From Corythucha ciliata (Eukaryota > Arthropoda > Insecta > Hemiptera > Tingidae): a DNA stretch of 64,000 nt. Position 1 is the first letter of the stretch. Every line of letters starts with the position of its first letter. The notes under the pieces were generated by a model. That model did not search any database, had not been told where the DNA came from, and saw only the letters and a list, made by a program, of their open reading frames with translations. A program made the translations under genes and the position numbers. Positions 30,490-43,269 of this stretch are shown here, one piece after another. Location of the stretch: contig CM075943.1 of the NCBI GenBank assembly GCA_038030265.1, forward strand, positions 13,888,001-13,952,000. The letters are read 5' to 3'.

Positions 30490-32457
30490 TTAGTTTTTAA
30501 CAAGTGTTTATTTCACACTGCATTGTTTTTTGAAGTGATGCTCTACTTCCCGTATTTTCGATTACTCCGAGTAAGTCATGAAGCTTAGCGTTTCACGCTC
30601 AGTTCTTTAGTTTTCGTACACTGAAGGAATTCCGAATGGTCTAACACGTTTGCCCTGTTTGTACTCATTGGGCGAACGCTTCTGAATGACAAAAGTTCGC
30701 GTACCAAACCCAGCTAGAAATTCTATAACGTCACGAACCCAGAATTAGGCAGGAACTTTAAAAAAAAAAAATGAAATGCATTTCATTTCATGCTTATCTG
30801 ATAAATAAAAAAGTGGTAAGATGGCCGCCAGTCAGTACCACCTGTACGGGCCTTACTTTCAATAAATTTGCCGTGTATTTTCAAGCATTTTTACTGTGCC
30901 AAAAAAATATGTTTCTTTGGTAAAAATCACAGCACCCCCTCTAATTGAGGTACAGACATGGACTGGAGCTCATTTGAAAGCTAATTTCATTGGCTTTCTA
31001 GGAAAAATAGTAATTAGGAAGGGTAAAGATCATTTCAGCCCGTGAAAATCTGTTCCAACAAAAATTCCCGTTTTGAACAAAATCCAAAGGGGTCCCCTGG
31101 GGACAAAAGAATGCGAATTTGCGAAATGTTTTCTACGCTAATGAAAAATGGCTGAAAGTCGTTTAGAAATGAATGACAATATTCGGTGACATCCTTTTTG
31201 TGAAGCACCTTTTCTAGAGTAGGGCTCCCCCATGTTCGACAACATTTTCCCAATTTTTTTTTTTTTTTTTTTTTGCAAATTGGCGTGGATGGACAATAGC
31301 CTAAACAAATATTATGTATATAGCACAGGTCAAGGTTTTTCTTCACTGAGTGAGGAGTCGCTTTCTCTTTTTTTTACGATATAACACGTGAACAACTTCC
31401 AAACGTTTATTTAATTGAAGGTGTCCTGTTACAGAAGCCACATTGCCGTGTCAACTGCCCGCTTTTTGTTTTGACTGAAAACCCGAAACCTTCACTGCTT
31501 GCGATGAAAAAGAGCCAAATGCTGTTGGATGTGTTTTTTGTCTAGTTTTTTTTTTTTCTAAAGATCAGTGTATTTTTTTTACTTCCATGCTTTTCCTCTG
31601 AATGAAATTCCTCTTTAATCGTTGTCACGATGAGCAAAGTTATAGGAGCAGAATAATTTCGGATACGTTTAATGGAAGATTGATAAATGAAGAATACCTC
31701 AAAGTAAATGTATCGTGGCCGGAGAAAGGATGCAATACTATTATGTCATTCCTATTATAACAACTATTAAGATTTAGGCGATACGAGCAAGTGAATAATT
31801 GCGATAGTTTGCATACAAGTTGATTGCAATATATTAGCTATATGTAGTAATTTCATGTTAGCGTTCCCAGTTTGTTTATATTACGCTTCCCGATGATGAG
31901 GAGGAGAAAATAGGGCTGTGAAAGAGTTAAAGGTAGCGATGCGCACAGCAGTGTGATCGTGATCATTTAATGCGCCCTTTTATACCATTTAGAACGATTC
32001 TGATTTAATCTTTGTTATGTGATACATGCACCTCTCACCCCTCCCCCTCACCGCCGTTTCCGCTTTAACTATAAGATTTTTCAGCGAGACTAGACTCGTG
32101 ATGTTGATTTGCCGTCTCGGAAAGCGTATCGAAAGGTGACAGAGTCGCATTGTCTCGAGGGAAATCCAGTTTATCGGCATTTTAAGGGAGTTTATAGAGA
32201 AAACATGCGACAATGACTCAAAGAAAAACGACATGAATTTAAAAATAGAATGGGAGAGAGAGAGAGAGAGTGATGTACACAGGAATGTATTTAGGACGAT
32301 TGTGCCCAACCAACAGACGCTACCGTTATACAGATACATCAACTTATAATTTGATTGAGGAGTAAGCTTTTGAAAATGCAGAGATGGCAAAGACTGATGG
32401 CAACGAGTTTAGCATTATTTAAAGACTGAAGTGAAGGTTGTTACATAAAAAACCGGG
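30490..32457. other. No recognised gene; poly-T at 31253-31274
   Basis: A run of about 22 T at 31253-31274 could be the poly-A tail of a minus-strand retroposon, but the sequence beside it (CAAATTGGCGTGGATGG) is not recognised. A GA microsatellite lies near 32253-32269. The open frame at 31989-32390 includes that microsatellite and shows no family motif. Confidence 0.4.
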
Positions 32458-32559
32458 TTAATTAATGAAATGCCGGAAGACAAAGGCCTGGCTGTAGTTG
32501 TAATGGATCGTAGCGTATTTATTAGACAGTTAACGTTGAGTTTTCTTAAGACAGACTAA
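32458..32559 (+). pseudogene. Possible Penelope-like RT fragment
   Basis: A short frame encodes EDKGLAVVVMDRSVFIRQL. Penelope-like reverse transcriptases carry a (A/E)DKG-x-(A/T)VV(V/M)(M/D) motif near their N-terminus followed by a Tyr/Phe-rich helix, which this resembles. Only about 30 residues match and the frame closes at once. Treat as a weak guess. Confidence 0.3.
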
Positions 32560-32985
32560 ATTTGAACGGTGTTGTAAAAAGATTCAACGGATATATGTAT
32601 TTGTAACAAGCGAATTCATGAGAGGAATTAAGAAGGATTCATTCTCCTTTGAATGAGAGAGAGGTTTGCATCTGAAGTACGGGGCGGATTGTGGTATCAA
32701 TGCGCAGGGGGGGGGGGTTGTCTTGGTATTGTGAGCGCGGGTTGCTTCAGTTTGTGACATAGATAACGCAGCGGCGTAAAGTTTAGAGGGCGGGGCAGGC
32801 CATTGCCCACCCAACTGGACTATAGGATGGACAAAAGTATATTTTCGGCCCTTCTCCACCGTATTTTCACTGCATTCTCGATAAATGTATCTACCGGAAG
32901 TTGTTTCACGGAACAGTCAGTTTTCTTCTTTGGCTGCACTGGTGGACCTATCGGGGCCCGGGGCGGAAATCTCCAAGTTGAGTTT
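32560..32985. other. No recognised gene; G-run near 32707
   Basis: Nothing is identified in this stretch apart from a run of about 11 G. Confidence 0.4.
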
Positions 32986-34540
32986 TCTCCACTTTAGCAG
33001 CAAATTAGCGATTTTGTCTACATTTTAGCACTGTTCCTGGGCTGAAAATTAGCGTTTTCTTACGTACCTATTTTCCTCAATAACAGCCGCAAAACATCAG
33101 GTTTTTCCGAATTTGGCCACAAACAGCGATTTTTCTCAGCCACAAATCAGCAGTAATTTACCCATAGAGCCCAAAATTAGCGCTTTTTCTCAATTTTAGC
33201 CTCAAAGTTGCCTTTAGATGCCGTGAGTTGGCTTATTTTCAATTTTTGATGCAAATTGAAATTTTTAACAATTTTTGCCAAGAATTAGTGATTTTCCTGA
33301 ATTTTACCCGCGAATAATCGCTTTTTTTATTTTAGCAGCGTAGTAGCGTTTCTAACACGTGAGTTAGCGAATTTTCTCAATTTTAGCCATGAATTGGCGT
33401 TTTTCGCATTTTTAGCTGCCAATTGGCTATTTTTTCCATTTATAACCGCAAATTAGCATTTTTTTACATTTTAGCACAGCGTTGGAAATTTCTTGTTACT
33501 TTTATCTGAAGATCAGAGTTTCTTCTCAGTTCGAGCATCAGCGGTGTTTTTTAACTTCATAGCTCCATCAATTTGCCATTTTTCTCAAGTTTAGCCACAC
33601 AGTTGCCTTAAAGCACGAAGGCGAGTATTCAAGTTGGAAGTTTGACCACAATTTTGTCCGCGAATTGGTGACTTTCCTCAAGTTTATCCGCGAACTGACA
33701 CTTTTCCTCAGTTTTATCTGCGCGATAGCGCTTCTAGCTCGCGAATTGGTGGTTTCCGCAATTTCAGCCGCATATTAGTCACTTTTTCCTTTTTTAGGTC
33801 CGAATTAGCATTTCTTCTAGGAGAGTTTTTAGAGAGAGAGAGTTCAACATTTAGAGTTTTTCTTAATTTTGACCGCGCGAATTACTGATTTTTTCAATTT
33901 TAGTCGCATTTTTTATATTTTAGCCCCGCATTAGCAATTTTCTTTACTTTTTGCTATGGATTAGCACTGTTTTTTATTTTGAGCCTTGAAGCTCCCAGAA
34001 GCTACGGATTTCGGTTTTCTCAATTTTAGCTGTTAAATAGCGGTTTCTGATACTTTTGCAGTGAATTAGCATCTATTCTCTTTTTTTATATGTGAATTGT
34101 GTGATACATGCTAAGTTTTATATGGAATTTCAGTTATGAATTTGCCATTTTTACCGAATTTTAACTCTAATTGGCTTTGCTTTTGTCATGTATATTTAGT
34201 AGCGTGTTTTCTCAATTTTAGTCGCGGGCTGAGCCCAAAAACTAAACTTTTGCGTTTATTTACACATTGTAGCCGTAAAATGACCTCCATACATCGCGCG
34301 TAAGTATATCAGCGATTTTTTTCACAATTTTGGTCTGGAAGCTGAATCGTGAGACCACGAATCAGCGCTTTCTCTCGCAGTTATAACCGCGAATATTAGC
34401 GCTTTTTTTCAACCTTTTTGCTGGGTCAGTAAGTTGCACAATGACGATCAGCGGTTTAGTGTGCTCAAGGACCTAACGAAACAGGGGACGGTGTATTTTC
34501 TCCATTTTATCCGCGAATTTTCAAAAATTTGATTCACCAG
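32986..34540 (-). repeat. Short-period repeat array, family A (reverse orientation), 1.5 kb
   Basis: This is a long series of degenerate units with TTTTCTCAATTTTAGCC and GCGAATTAGCG, or AATTGGCG variants (for example 33190-33235, 33365-33430, 34015-34045). Spacing is mostly 27-45 bp. No frame or other element is seen inside apart from an AG microsatellite near 33832. Confidence 0.8.
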
Positions 34541-34789
34541 AAGCGCTCTTGGGGGCTCAATTGAATATTCAGTCTACAGTCTTCGCTGATATCACTCATT
34601 GCAACGTTAGGGGAGACTAAAATTCATAGAAAGGAGCCAAATCGCTGTTCAACCGTCTTTCACATGACCTACATGATGTACCTATATTGTTGTAATTATG
34701 CGTTCTACATTCTTGCATGTAGGCTACATTCATGAACATAGAACCTACAAATTTCATTTTTACTTATTCAACCTTTTCGGGGGCTGTTA

Positions 34790-35250
34790 GTGGGCCCGGG
34801 TGGTCCGTCCCCTCACCACTTTTTTGTCTGTGATTCTTTGTCTGAATTGACACATTTTTGGGCGTAATTGAACGTTTTTAGGGCTGAATGGTCGGTTTAT
34901 GCGGCCAAATTACCAGTTTTTAACCAAATAACGGATTCTGTGACATTAAATCGGCTGGTGGGAATGGCCCAAGTGGTTTCTGGGCATAAAATGTCAAATT
35001 TTTCAGCCAAATAATTAGTTTTAGGGGCTGAGTTGGCCAGATTTGACCATTTCCGTTACTAGATAGAGTCTGCTAGTGCCTGAGCCAGGAGATTATTTTA
35101 AAGCGTCGGTAATAGAGCCAACATTGCGGTTTCTGGGCTGAAATAGGTTCACGATGTATAGCAACGCCAATCAAGTGAAAGGGGCTTTTCCAGTTTTATT
35201 CTTAAACAGCCAGTCAATTCTAGGGAGAAATTAAAGTAATAGTTAAGGGG
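34790..35250 (-). repeat. Short-period repeat array, family D (reverse orientation)
   Basis: Degenerate units contain GGGCTGAATGGTCGGTTTAT, GCGGCCAAATTACCAGTTTT and TTTTTAGGGC words. It is the reverse complement of the family at 55700-57500. A G-run of about 12 closes it near 35247. Confidence 0.6.
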
Positions 35251-36390
35251 GGGGGGGGTGATCTCGACAAAAATTGTTATTCCTGTCGCAAAAAGTCAGT
35301 CCCGGAATAAAAGTCAGTTCTGCGGAGTCCCTTTTCTGCAACTCGATTTTGACGATTTCAAATACAGATATTCGTTTTTAATCCAATACCTATTTATAAA
35401 AATCTTACGATGATCTGTGAGGGGCGCCACGCCTAAGGGGCGCGGGGGAGGTTTGGACACGCACCCCTCCCGAGCCAGTCCGCCACTGTTTCCCGGCATT
35501 ATACTTGAAGGAAAATAACTTGATTGTTTCTATTGATATGTGTGCGAATCGCCTTTCCACACTCTGATAGAATGTTTAACTGGAATTTTTTATTGGAAAA
35601 AGAAAAAAAGTCATTAATTTTTCAGCAATAAGGAACTTCCCTGCAAGAGTTACCGACAAATGATTCACGCTCGTGTACCGTGCCAAGGCGGTGGGACTTC
35701 TCATAACTTCTGAGGTTCTGAGTAGTGGTGCGCGCGGGACGGGACGGGAAATGTATAATCCCGTCCCGTCACGAATTTTTTGGCCCCTCGTCCCATCACG
35801 CGTCCCGACACGCACACTCAAGTCCCCCCTTCAACAGATGTTTTTGAAGAGTCGTTTTCGAGTGGTCTGAACAATGGTCATCCGCCGGGGGGGGGGGACA
35901 CCCCTTGATCATTGGAGTATGCAGAAAACGGATTGGGTGGAAGAGAATTTCAACAAAATGACAACATGGGGGGGGGGGACCGCGCGATTTTCTTCGTTCT
36001 TGTTTTTTCCCTCTAACTCGAAGGATGCAGGTTCCACAGACAAATACGCCATGTAAAATGTTAAAAGAACGTTAAATTTAAGTAGTTAACGCGTGGAACC
36101 GTGGGTTTTTGAAGGCTAAATTTAGCCTGGTCAACAATTTTTTTCAGGCCCAATAGGAACCGAGATACAGGCCTTTACAAAAGTGCAGTTAGGCAAAATT
36201 CCCAGGTTTTAAAATTACACTAAAATTATGCTTCGCATGGAATGGCGAGAGCGGGCGATGGAACAGGCGCGGATCCACAGCCGGCTCAAGGAGGGGGCCA
36301 TAACCCGTTTCTATTTGCGCACCAACCAACACCACACCACATGATATGGGACCCCAGGATGAAAAATCCTGTGCTCTCCCTGTGTATTCG
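35251..36390. other. No recognised gene; GC-rich palindrome
   Basis: GACGGGACGGGA...TCCCGTCCCGTC at about 35736-35768 is a perfect 12-bp-arm hairpin with a 9-base loop, followed by more CGTCCC words. G-runs lie near 35889 and 35971. No gene was found. Confidence 0.5.
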
Positions 36391-36394
36391 CTTC

Positions 36395-36642
36395 AAGTGC
36401 CCTAAAAATGGCTAACCTGACGATTATGGCAGCCCTAAAAATATCTAAATCAACCATTCGCGCCCCAAAATTGGCCAAACTGGCAATTTGCCCCCCCCCC
36501 CACACTTATTATAAATTAGCCAAATCAAGAGATTTTCCTATTTTAGTCCGTGAATTGGCGTTTTTTTTCTCATTATCGATGCGAATGAGCACTTTTCGTC
36601 AACTCAAGCAACGAATCGCCACCTATTCTCCATTTTCTCTGT
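36395..36642. repeat. Short-period repeats: family D then family A
   Basis: Family D units (GCCCTAAAAATGGCTAACC, then TGACGATTATGGCAGCCC) run to about 36510. After a C-run they change to reverse family A units (TTTTAGTCCGTGAATTGGCG). Confidence 0.6.
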
Positions 36643-36924
36643 AAGGCTGCGGTCATCCACTGGAAGCGTTTTTGAGCGGCGCTACAACGCGCGACAACGA
36701 ACGAAAACGAGCGTACACACAAAAAGACTTAGGTCGATCGTCCACTGGAGGCGTTTTTGAGCGCGCGGCAACGATATAGCGCACATACGAAAAGGCATAA
36801 ATTGAATTCATTGCAGCAAAGTCTGCAGTGAACGATATCACATTCAATTTGAGCCTTTAGGATGTACGCTCGTTGTCGCGCGATATAGCCCCGCTCGAAA
36901 ACGCTTCCAGTGGACAACCGACCT
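36643..36924. mobile_element. MITE M6 with a duplicated left arm (~280 bp)
   Basis: The outer ends are AAGGCTGCGGTCATCCACTG then GAAGCGTTTTTGAGCGG (left) and CGCTCGAAAACGCTTCCAG then TGGACAACCGACCTT (right). A second left arm starts at about 36731 (AGGTCGATCGTCCACTGGAG). So the element is either a nested insertion of one copy in another or has a tandem arm duplication. An isolated terminus of the same family is at 24535-24574. It is inserted in a reverse family A array. Confidence 0.75.
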
Positions 36925-37660
36925 TGGAATATTTTCTAAATTTCAGCAGAAAAATAAACGTTTTTCCTTATTTTAGTCGAGATTTAGCGATTTCGTTCTA
37001 TTTTAGCCGAGCAAAATTAGCGTTTTCGCTACAGTATGCCTGCAAATTAGCTTTTTTCTCTATTTTCAGAAGCATGTTACAAGATTAGTGATTTTTTTTC
37101 TTTTTTAGCCGCATGAATTAGCATTTTTTCTTAATGTTAAACCACAAAGTTAAGTTAACCTGCCGCGAGAAACACAGAATGTTAGGTACATCAATATGAG
37201 CTGAGCCTGATGAATCCGCCCTTTTCCGCGATTTCAGGCGCGAATATTAGTCGTCTTTTAAATTTTTTGCCACGTACTAGGTCCAATATTAGCACACTAT
37301 AGCACATTAGCACCTGCTGAGTGATTCATTGCTGATTTTTCTTAAAGTTATACCCATGAAACAGCTTTATTTCTCAATTATGGCTGGGAAATATAGTTTT
37401 TCTCCATTCTTAGCCGCCAATTATTGTTTTTGTCACGAAGTAGTGCTTTTTCCAAATTCCCCGAGATTCTTAATTTTAGCAGCTATTAAGGTTCTGTAGA
37501 AACTTGGGGTTAGCTCGTTTTCTTTATTTTAGCCGCGTAGTTGCTTTCAGATAAATCTCGATTTGCTGCATTATTCTTAATTTCAGCGGAAAATGATCGC
37601 TTATTCCCAATAGTAATCGTGAATCAGCGCTTTAAAACCTAGAAGATGAAGTTTTTTCAA
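36925..37660 (-). repeat. Short-period repeat array, family A (reverse orientation)
   Basis: Units such as TTATTTTAGTCGAGATTTAG then CGATTTCG, and TTTTTTAGCCGCATGAATTA then GCATTTTTTC. It continues the array seen at 36530-36642 across the MITE. Confidence 0.75.
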
Positions 37661-39834
37661 CTTTGAGCTTCTCAGTGGCCACCCTCCGAAGGGCTTTGAA
37701 GGCGGCCCGGAGTGGTCCACCTCTCGCCAACACGTCCGTCGGTACGCTACCACTTATAAGAACACGGAGAATTTGGGCTTTGACGTCATTTCCAAAGTCA
37801 ATGACAAGGCAAAACGATTCATTTTGGGCGCTGACGACACCTTATGAAGGCATTTTGATCGGGACTGGGATCTTCCAGCCATGCACCCACGCCATAAACC
37901 AACCCAGCCAATAAACCAACGCACATTTTGTTCAAGCACCCATTCTCACGGGCTCGTGGGGGTCCGGGTCATGTGTCTCCCACACCCAAAACTTGAACCC
38001 CCCCCCCTCACTTCCCAGCAAACACACTCGAAAGCTATCGCTAATACCTTTGGCCAACGAGGATGGCTAACGGGAAGTGGGTAATTAACCACGCTTCTAA
38101 CGAGCTAATTGTTTTACTGCTCCCACCCCCGTCAACCCTATATAAACAATTTTTAGAATACAAATATGTTAATTGAGTTAAAAAGAGAGTTTGAGGACCA
38201 ATTAATATCCAGAATCAATTTTTTATTATTCAGTTTTTTTTAAAGACTGGAAAGTGTGTTTTTGTCACTACGTAAACAAATTAGGAAAGAAAAAAAATCA
38301 AATTTGCAATTAATTACGCTTAGATCCCACGCGGGTCTCTAAATTACCTCAACCGACGATAAACTCCTTATTCAAGCCTTCTGTATTATTTCTATGCTTC
38401 CTATCCCCTGACGTCATTAATAGAAAGTCCTTGACATGCAGAAGCTTTCATCAATTACTCGGGAATTCACGTAAGACAGGAAGAACTTTCGAGCTGTTCC
38501 TGTCAGTCTCCAAAACTTAATAGTTTTTTTTTTTTTTTTTTTTTTTTTACCCAGCGCTATGAGGTAGAATTTATGTTGTAGTTGTAAAAGAGGGGGAGGG
38601 GATTTTCAACGGTTCATTTAACTTCTGACTTATTACGTCTCATAGGGGGTTTAGTTCAAGGACAACCCTTGACGTTAACAACAAGTGCTATCTTCATGTT
38701 AAAATGAAAGTTTCTTGGGTTATTATTAATTTATTGCTAATGTTCACCCAGACACTAATGAAACCACTCTAGTCTATCTCACTCATGACGAATCCTTGAA
38801 ATAATTTCACGGAAAATTTTACAAATTAATCGATTACGCTTTCGTGGAGAGCTCTGTCTGCGTCTCGTTTTAAAGTCTGGGGAGGCTATTAGCAACTGCT
38901 ACAAGTTATGAATTCCACTTTAGAAGTTACAGAAGTGGTGGTGGTCGTGGGATGAGGGAGGCTTTTGTTAATTTCACAAGTTTCATGTCTTCTAATTGCA
39001 GTTTTATTTTTCCAAGTAAGGTTGTCCTGGTAATGCGTGTGTTGTAATGGCACTGACGTACGCGAGTCACGCTAACGAAAAAAAAAAGTATTGATTAGAC
39101 AATGGACCTTTTTGTATCAAGCTAACAGGAACAGGGTGAATTCACTTGAAAATCAACACAATCAAAGCTCATTAGTACATGAGTTGAACATATCGTACGT
39201 GACGCTCTCCATTTCTATAATTGGTTGATATGGAAGGATGATAATATACTCGGAGTCATGCACTACAACACGCTAGAACTACACCCAAGCAAGAAAGACT
39301 GATGAAAGCCCAAGTAAAAGAAATCAAGAAAATAAGGGTAAGGAAGCATGTAAGCTTCCGAACGGATGTGGATGTTTTCGCCAAGTAAAAGGGTGAGGTC
39401 AAGGAGCGGTGGGGTCTAGAGCTCAGGCTCTGTACAGCATGAAAGAGGAGAAAATAAAATAATGCTTCCAAGTTTTTATTTCGTCTTATCGGCTGCAAAT
39501 TTTTCTCCCTAACCCCTCCAATTTCTTACTAAGTCAACCCTTTCCCCTATATCATCTGTTGTTATCTTTTCCGCCTTTCCAACTTCCAAAGCGATCGGAT
39601 ACTGAAGGTCAAGCTATTAATTGTAAGTATAATTTACTTTCCAAGTTTCCTTCCTGAATGGATACCTAAATTTATAGGGAAATGAAACTTATAGTTATCA
39701 AACTGGAAAGTATTTCAAAGGACAGTTTGACATCGTCGGCTTGAAATTGATCACCAGTATGTGTGGGTCAAAGGTCCTCAGGCGGCTAAAATCTAGGAGG
39801 CGCACAGTGACGTTCTTGACGCCAACCATACAAG
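37661..39834. other. No recognised gene; poly-T at 38522-38548
   Basis: A run of about 27 T at 38522-38548 may mark a minus-strand poly-A tail. C-run near 37999. Neither adjoining sequence is recognised and no frame carries a motif. Confidence 0.4.
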
Positions 39835-42380
39835 TAGTAAAAATATTAGAAAAATCACTCATTTAGCGTTTCTTGATGCAACTTCCGGACCGAAAATAGG
39901 ACAAAACCTCTAATTCACGAAGCACAGAGGCCATTTTAGGGAATACATTTAGAATAATAGCTAATGTGCTATTTCGGGCAACGTTCGTGGATATAAATGA
40001 AATTGATAAAAATTTCTAATTAACGAATAGAAGAAGCAAAATGCACTGAAACGGGTTAATTCGCGCTTATTCAAAATGCTACTAGCTGTCACAACTTCTT
40101 CGAGATAGCATCTTAACGATGAAAAACCGTAAAGTACTATGTTATTAACGTTGTATTGCCTCAAGACCACTGCAATAAAATTATTATTTTTATTATTACT
40201 TCATGGCAAAAATTTGAAAAAGAGCCAATTAGCAGATGCATTTGAGGAAAACACTAATTTACGGATGAAATTGTGATGGAAAACCGCCCATAACGAAATA
40301 AATTTGGAAAAAAAGGCTAATTTGCGGCTAACATTGAGATACATTGTTAATTTGACTAAAATTGAGAAAAATTGGTAAATCACAGTTAAAATTAAGAAAA
40401 ATCGCTGATTTGCAGTATAACTTAGGAAAAATCGGCCGTTCTCCCCGGATAAAATTTAGAAAAAGTGCGCCAATTAGTGATTAAAAAAGAAAAAATCGCT
40501 GATGCAGCTAGTAAAATTGAAAATAAGCACTAAATCACAGCAAAACTTGAGAAAAACGCTAATTAGCGGCTAAAATTGAGCAAACGCCAAACCACTGCTT
40601 CATGAAGCCAACATAACGGCTAAAGTTGTCAAAAAGCGCTAATTAAAGGCTGCAGTTGGCTAAAACAATCTAACAAAAACCTTAATTCGCAACCAAAACA
40701 GTGAAAACCGCTATATGACGGGTTAATTGCGAAAAATCCCTACTTCCCAAAATAAGAAAATACGCTGATTCGCGGGTAAGACTGAGAAATTGCGCTAATT
40801 AGCGTTTAAAAATGGCTAAAATTGAGGAAAATCGCTATTTCGCCGATAAAATGCTACTAGCTGTCACAACTTCTTCGAGATAGCATCTTAACGATGAAAA
40901 ACCGTAAAGTACTATGTTATTAACGTTGTATTGCCTCAAGACCACTGCAATAAAATTATTATTTTTATTATTACTTCGTGGCCAAAATTTGAAAAAGAGA
41001 CAATTAGCAGATGCATTTGAGGAAAACACTAATTTACGGATGAAATTGTGATGGAAAACCGCCCATAACGAACTAAATTTGGAAAAAAAAGGCTTATTTG
41101 CGGCTAACATTGAGATACATTGTTAATTTGAGAAAAATTGGTAATTCACAGTTAAAATTAAGAAAAATCGCGGATTTGCAGAAAAATTGCGCCAATTAGT
41201 GATTAAAAAATAAAAAATTGCTGATGCAGCTTGTAAAATTGAAAATAAGCACTAAATCACAGCAAAACTTAAGAAAAAACGCCAATTAGCGGCTAAAATT
41301 GAGCAAACGCCAAACCACTGCTTCATGAAGCCAACATAACGGCTAAAGTTGTCAAAAAGCGTTAATTAAAGGCTGCAGTTGGCTAAAACAATCTAACAAA
41401 AACCTTAATTCGCAACCAAAACTGTGAAAACCGCTATATGACGGGTTAATTTCGATAAATCCCTACTTCCCAAAGTAAGAAAATACGCTGATTCGCGGGT
41501 AAGACTGAGAAATTGCGCTATTAGCGTTTAAAAATGAAAGAAAAGCGCTAATTCCCGGCTAAAATCGAGAAAATGCAACTTCGCGGCTAAACTTGAAAAA
41601 ACATGCACAGACCAAATGAGCAAAAGTGCCAGTTGACACCCAAAAAACTAGAAAAAGCTAATTCGTTGCTAACCTCGAGAAAAGGCGCTCATTCCTGGCT
41701 GAAAGAAAAACAAATCGATAATTCGCGCTGCTAAATTTGGAGGAAAACTCCATTAAATTGAATTGACAAAAAGTCGATTTGCTTTTTGTGGAGTCAACTT
41801 CGCAAAATTTAGAAAATAAAAATAAAAAAGCGCTAACTCGCGCTTAAAATTTAGTACAAGTGCCGATTCGCGTCTAAAACCAAGAAAAATGCTAAAATTC
41901 CCGGCTTAGAAATTCATGGCACAAAATTAAGAAATCACTAAATAACGGTCAACAGTGAGAGTAAGCTATGATTCGCGGCTAAAAAACGAGAAAAAAGCTG
42001 ATTCATGGCCAAAATCGAGATAACCTGTCATTTTTGGCTGAGCAGGAAAAAAAACGCTAACTCTCACTGCTATACATTTAGAGAAAAACGCTAATTCCTA
42101 GCCCAAACCAAATGCTTATTAGTTACAAAATCGAGGAATAGCGCTAATTCATGGCTGAGAGTGATACGCTAATTCGCGTTGCTACAAAATTGCTGAAAAA
42201 CGCGGGGCTAAATTTGAAGGAAAACACGGATTCGCGGCTAAATCACGTAAAAATCGCTAATTTGAGCAGCTAAATTTGGAGAAAAACACTAAGTCACTGC
42301 TAAAATTCAGAATTGACGCCAATTTGCGGAAGTATTTGGGGGAAATGGTTGATTCGGGGCTAAAATTCAGGATGACTGGA
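39835..42380 (+). repeat. Short-period repeat array, family A, 2.5 kb
   Basis: Degenerate units follow GCTAATTCGCGGCTAAAATT then GAGAAAA (clear at 40560-40580, 41540-41575, 41975-42000). A large direct duplication lies within it (40073-41537). Confidence 0.8.
40073..41537 (+). repeat. Tandem duplication of ~775 bp
   Basis: Copy 1 (40073-40847) and copy 2 (40848-41537) are nearly identical over long stretches. Both begin AAAATGCTACTAGCTGTCAC and both carry CGCCAAACCACTGCTTCATG, then AAGCCAACATAACGG and ATGACGGGTTAATT. The offset is 775 bp at the start and 722 bp at the end, so copy 2 has lost about 53 bp. This is far less diverged than the units inside it, so it is recent. Confidence 0.9.
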
Positions 42381-42527
42381 GAACATAAATTTTACCCGAA
42401 TTAAGACCCGGAAAGTCGCCTCTCCGTGAATATTCTGCCACAGACCTTCCAAAGTCTTGAAGCCAAGTGTCAGTTTGCTTTTCCCGACAACTCAAGGTCG
42501 AAATTCCGTCAAAACGTATCCGTCTCG

Positions 42528-42831
42528 TTGTATTATATTTCACAAAGGAAAGCGTCACTTTACGCGCGAGTTGTGTTTGGCGATCGAGACGAAGCCGAGT
42601 TCGCTAATTACTAACAACGAGCGCGTAAAGACGCTCCTCACGAGTTGCGAGCGCTATTTTTCGCCTGACCGACCAAGTATGAGGCACTTCATCACGACTC
42701 AATCCAAACGTGTCACTTCTAACAGTGACAGAAAGTACTTTACATCACTCCTAGCAGTGACGAAAAGTACTTTCGTTCACTCAGTCACGTAAAGTAAGCA
42801 AATAACACGCTGAGATTAAAGTGTTTCTTAC
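42528..42831 (+). repeat. Dispersed repeat R320, copy 1 (~305 bp)
   Basis: It shares with the two other copies GCGTCACTTTACGCGCGAGT, GATCGAGACGAAGCCGAGTT, CGCTAATTACTAACAACGAG and the tandem ~32-bp subunits TAACAGTGACAGAAAGTACT, TTACATCACTCCTAGCAGTG. Inside, GCGTCACTTTACGCGCGAG and GAGCGCGTAAAGACGC form an inverted pair. Reading frames here are short. Possibly a SINE-like or MITE-like element; no pol III boxes and no termini were established. Confidence 0.8.
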
Positions 42832-42861
42832 TTTATCAGGTTAATTAATAAATTGAGAAAT

Positions 42862-43205
42862 AGTACATTTCACAACGATGGGGAAAGCGACACTTTACGC
42901 GCGAGTTATGTTTGGCGACCGAGACGAAGCCGAGTTCGCTAATTACTAACAACGAGCGCTTAAAGACGCTCCTCACGCTATTTTTCGCTCGACCGCCCGA
43001 ATAATGTGACGCACTTCACCACAATTCACTCCTAACAGTGACGGAAAGTACTTTACATCACTCCTAGCAGTGACGTAAAGTACTTTCGTTCACTGCGTCA
43101 CGTAAAGTAATCATATAACACGCTGATATTAAAGTGTTTCTCTTGTGGTGAGGTTGCCATGGTGAAAATAGCCACTTTCTTCGTAGGTCAAGCGAAAACA
43201 GTTAT
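42862..43205 (+). repeat. Dispersed repeat R320, copy 2 (~344 bp)
   Basis: Same order of blocks as copy 1, 334 bp downstream. It extends further at the 3' side (GTGGTGAGGTTGCCATGG, then ATAGCCACTTTCTTC and GGTCAAGCGAAAAC), a part shared with copy 3 but missing from copy 1. The unit GGAGTAGCGAGC-like core has a short deletion beside GACGCTCCTCACG. Confidence 0.8.
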
Positions 43206-43269
43206 TCACGTCAATATCTGAGCCTTGATGGGTAATGTTTTGAGCTTTCAGGAAGCGGCTTTTACTTCA

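Noticed and set aside
31253..31274. Poly-T as the tail of a minus-strand LINE
   Set aside because: The adjoining sequence to the right shows no LINE or SINE motif, so only a homopolymer can be claimed. The same applies to 38522-38548.
31989..32390. 133-codon minus-strand frame as a possible membrane protein
   Set aside because: Its Ser-Leu repeat is a translated GA microsatellite, and the rest shows no family motif.
36397..36510. Frame 36408-36644 as coding
   Set aside because: It is composed of family D and family A repeat units.
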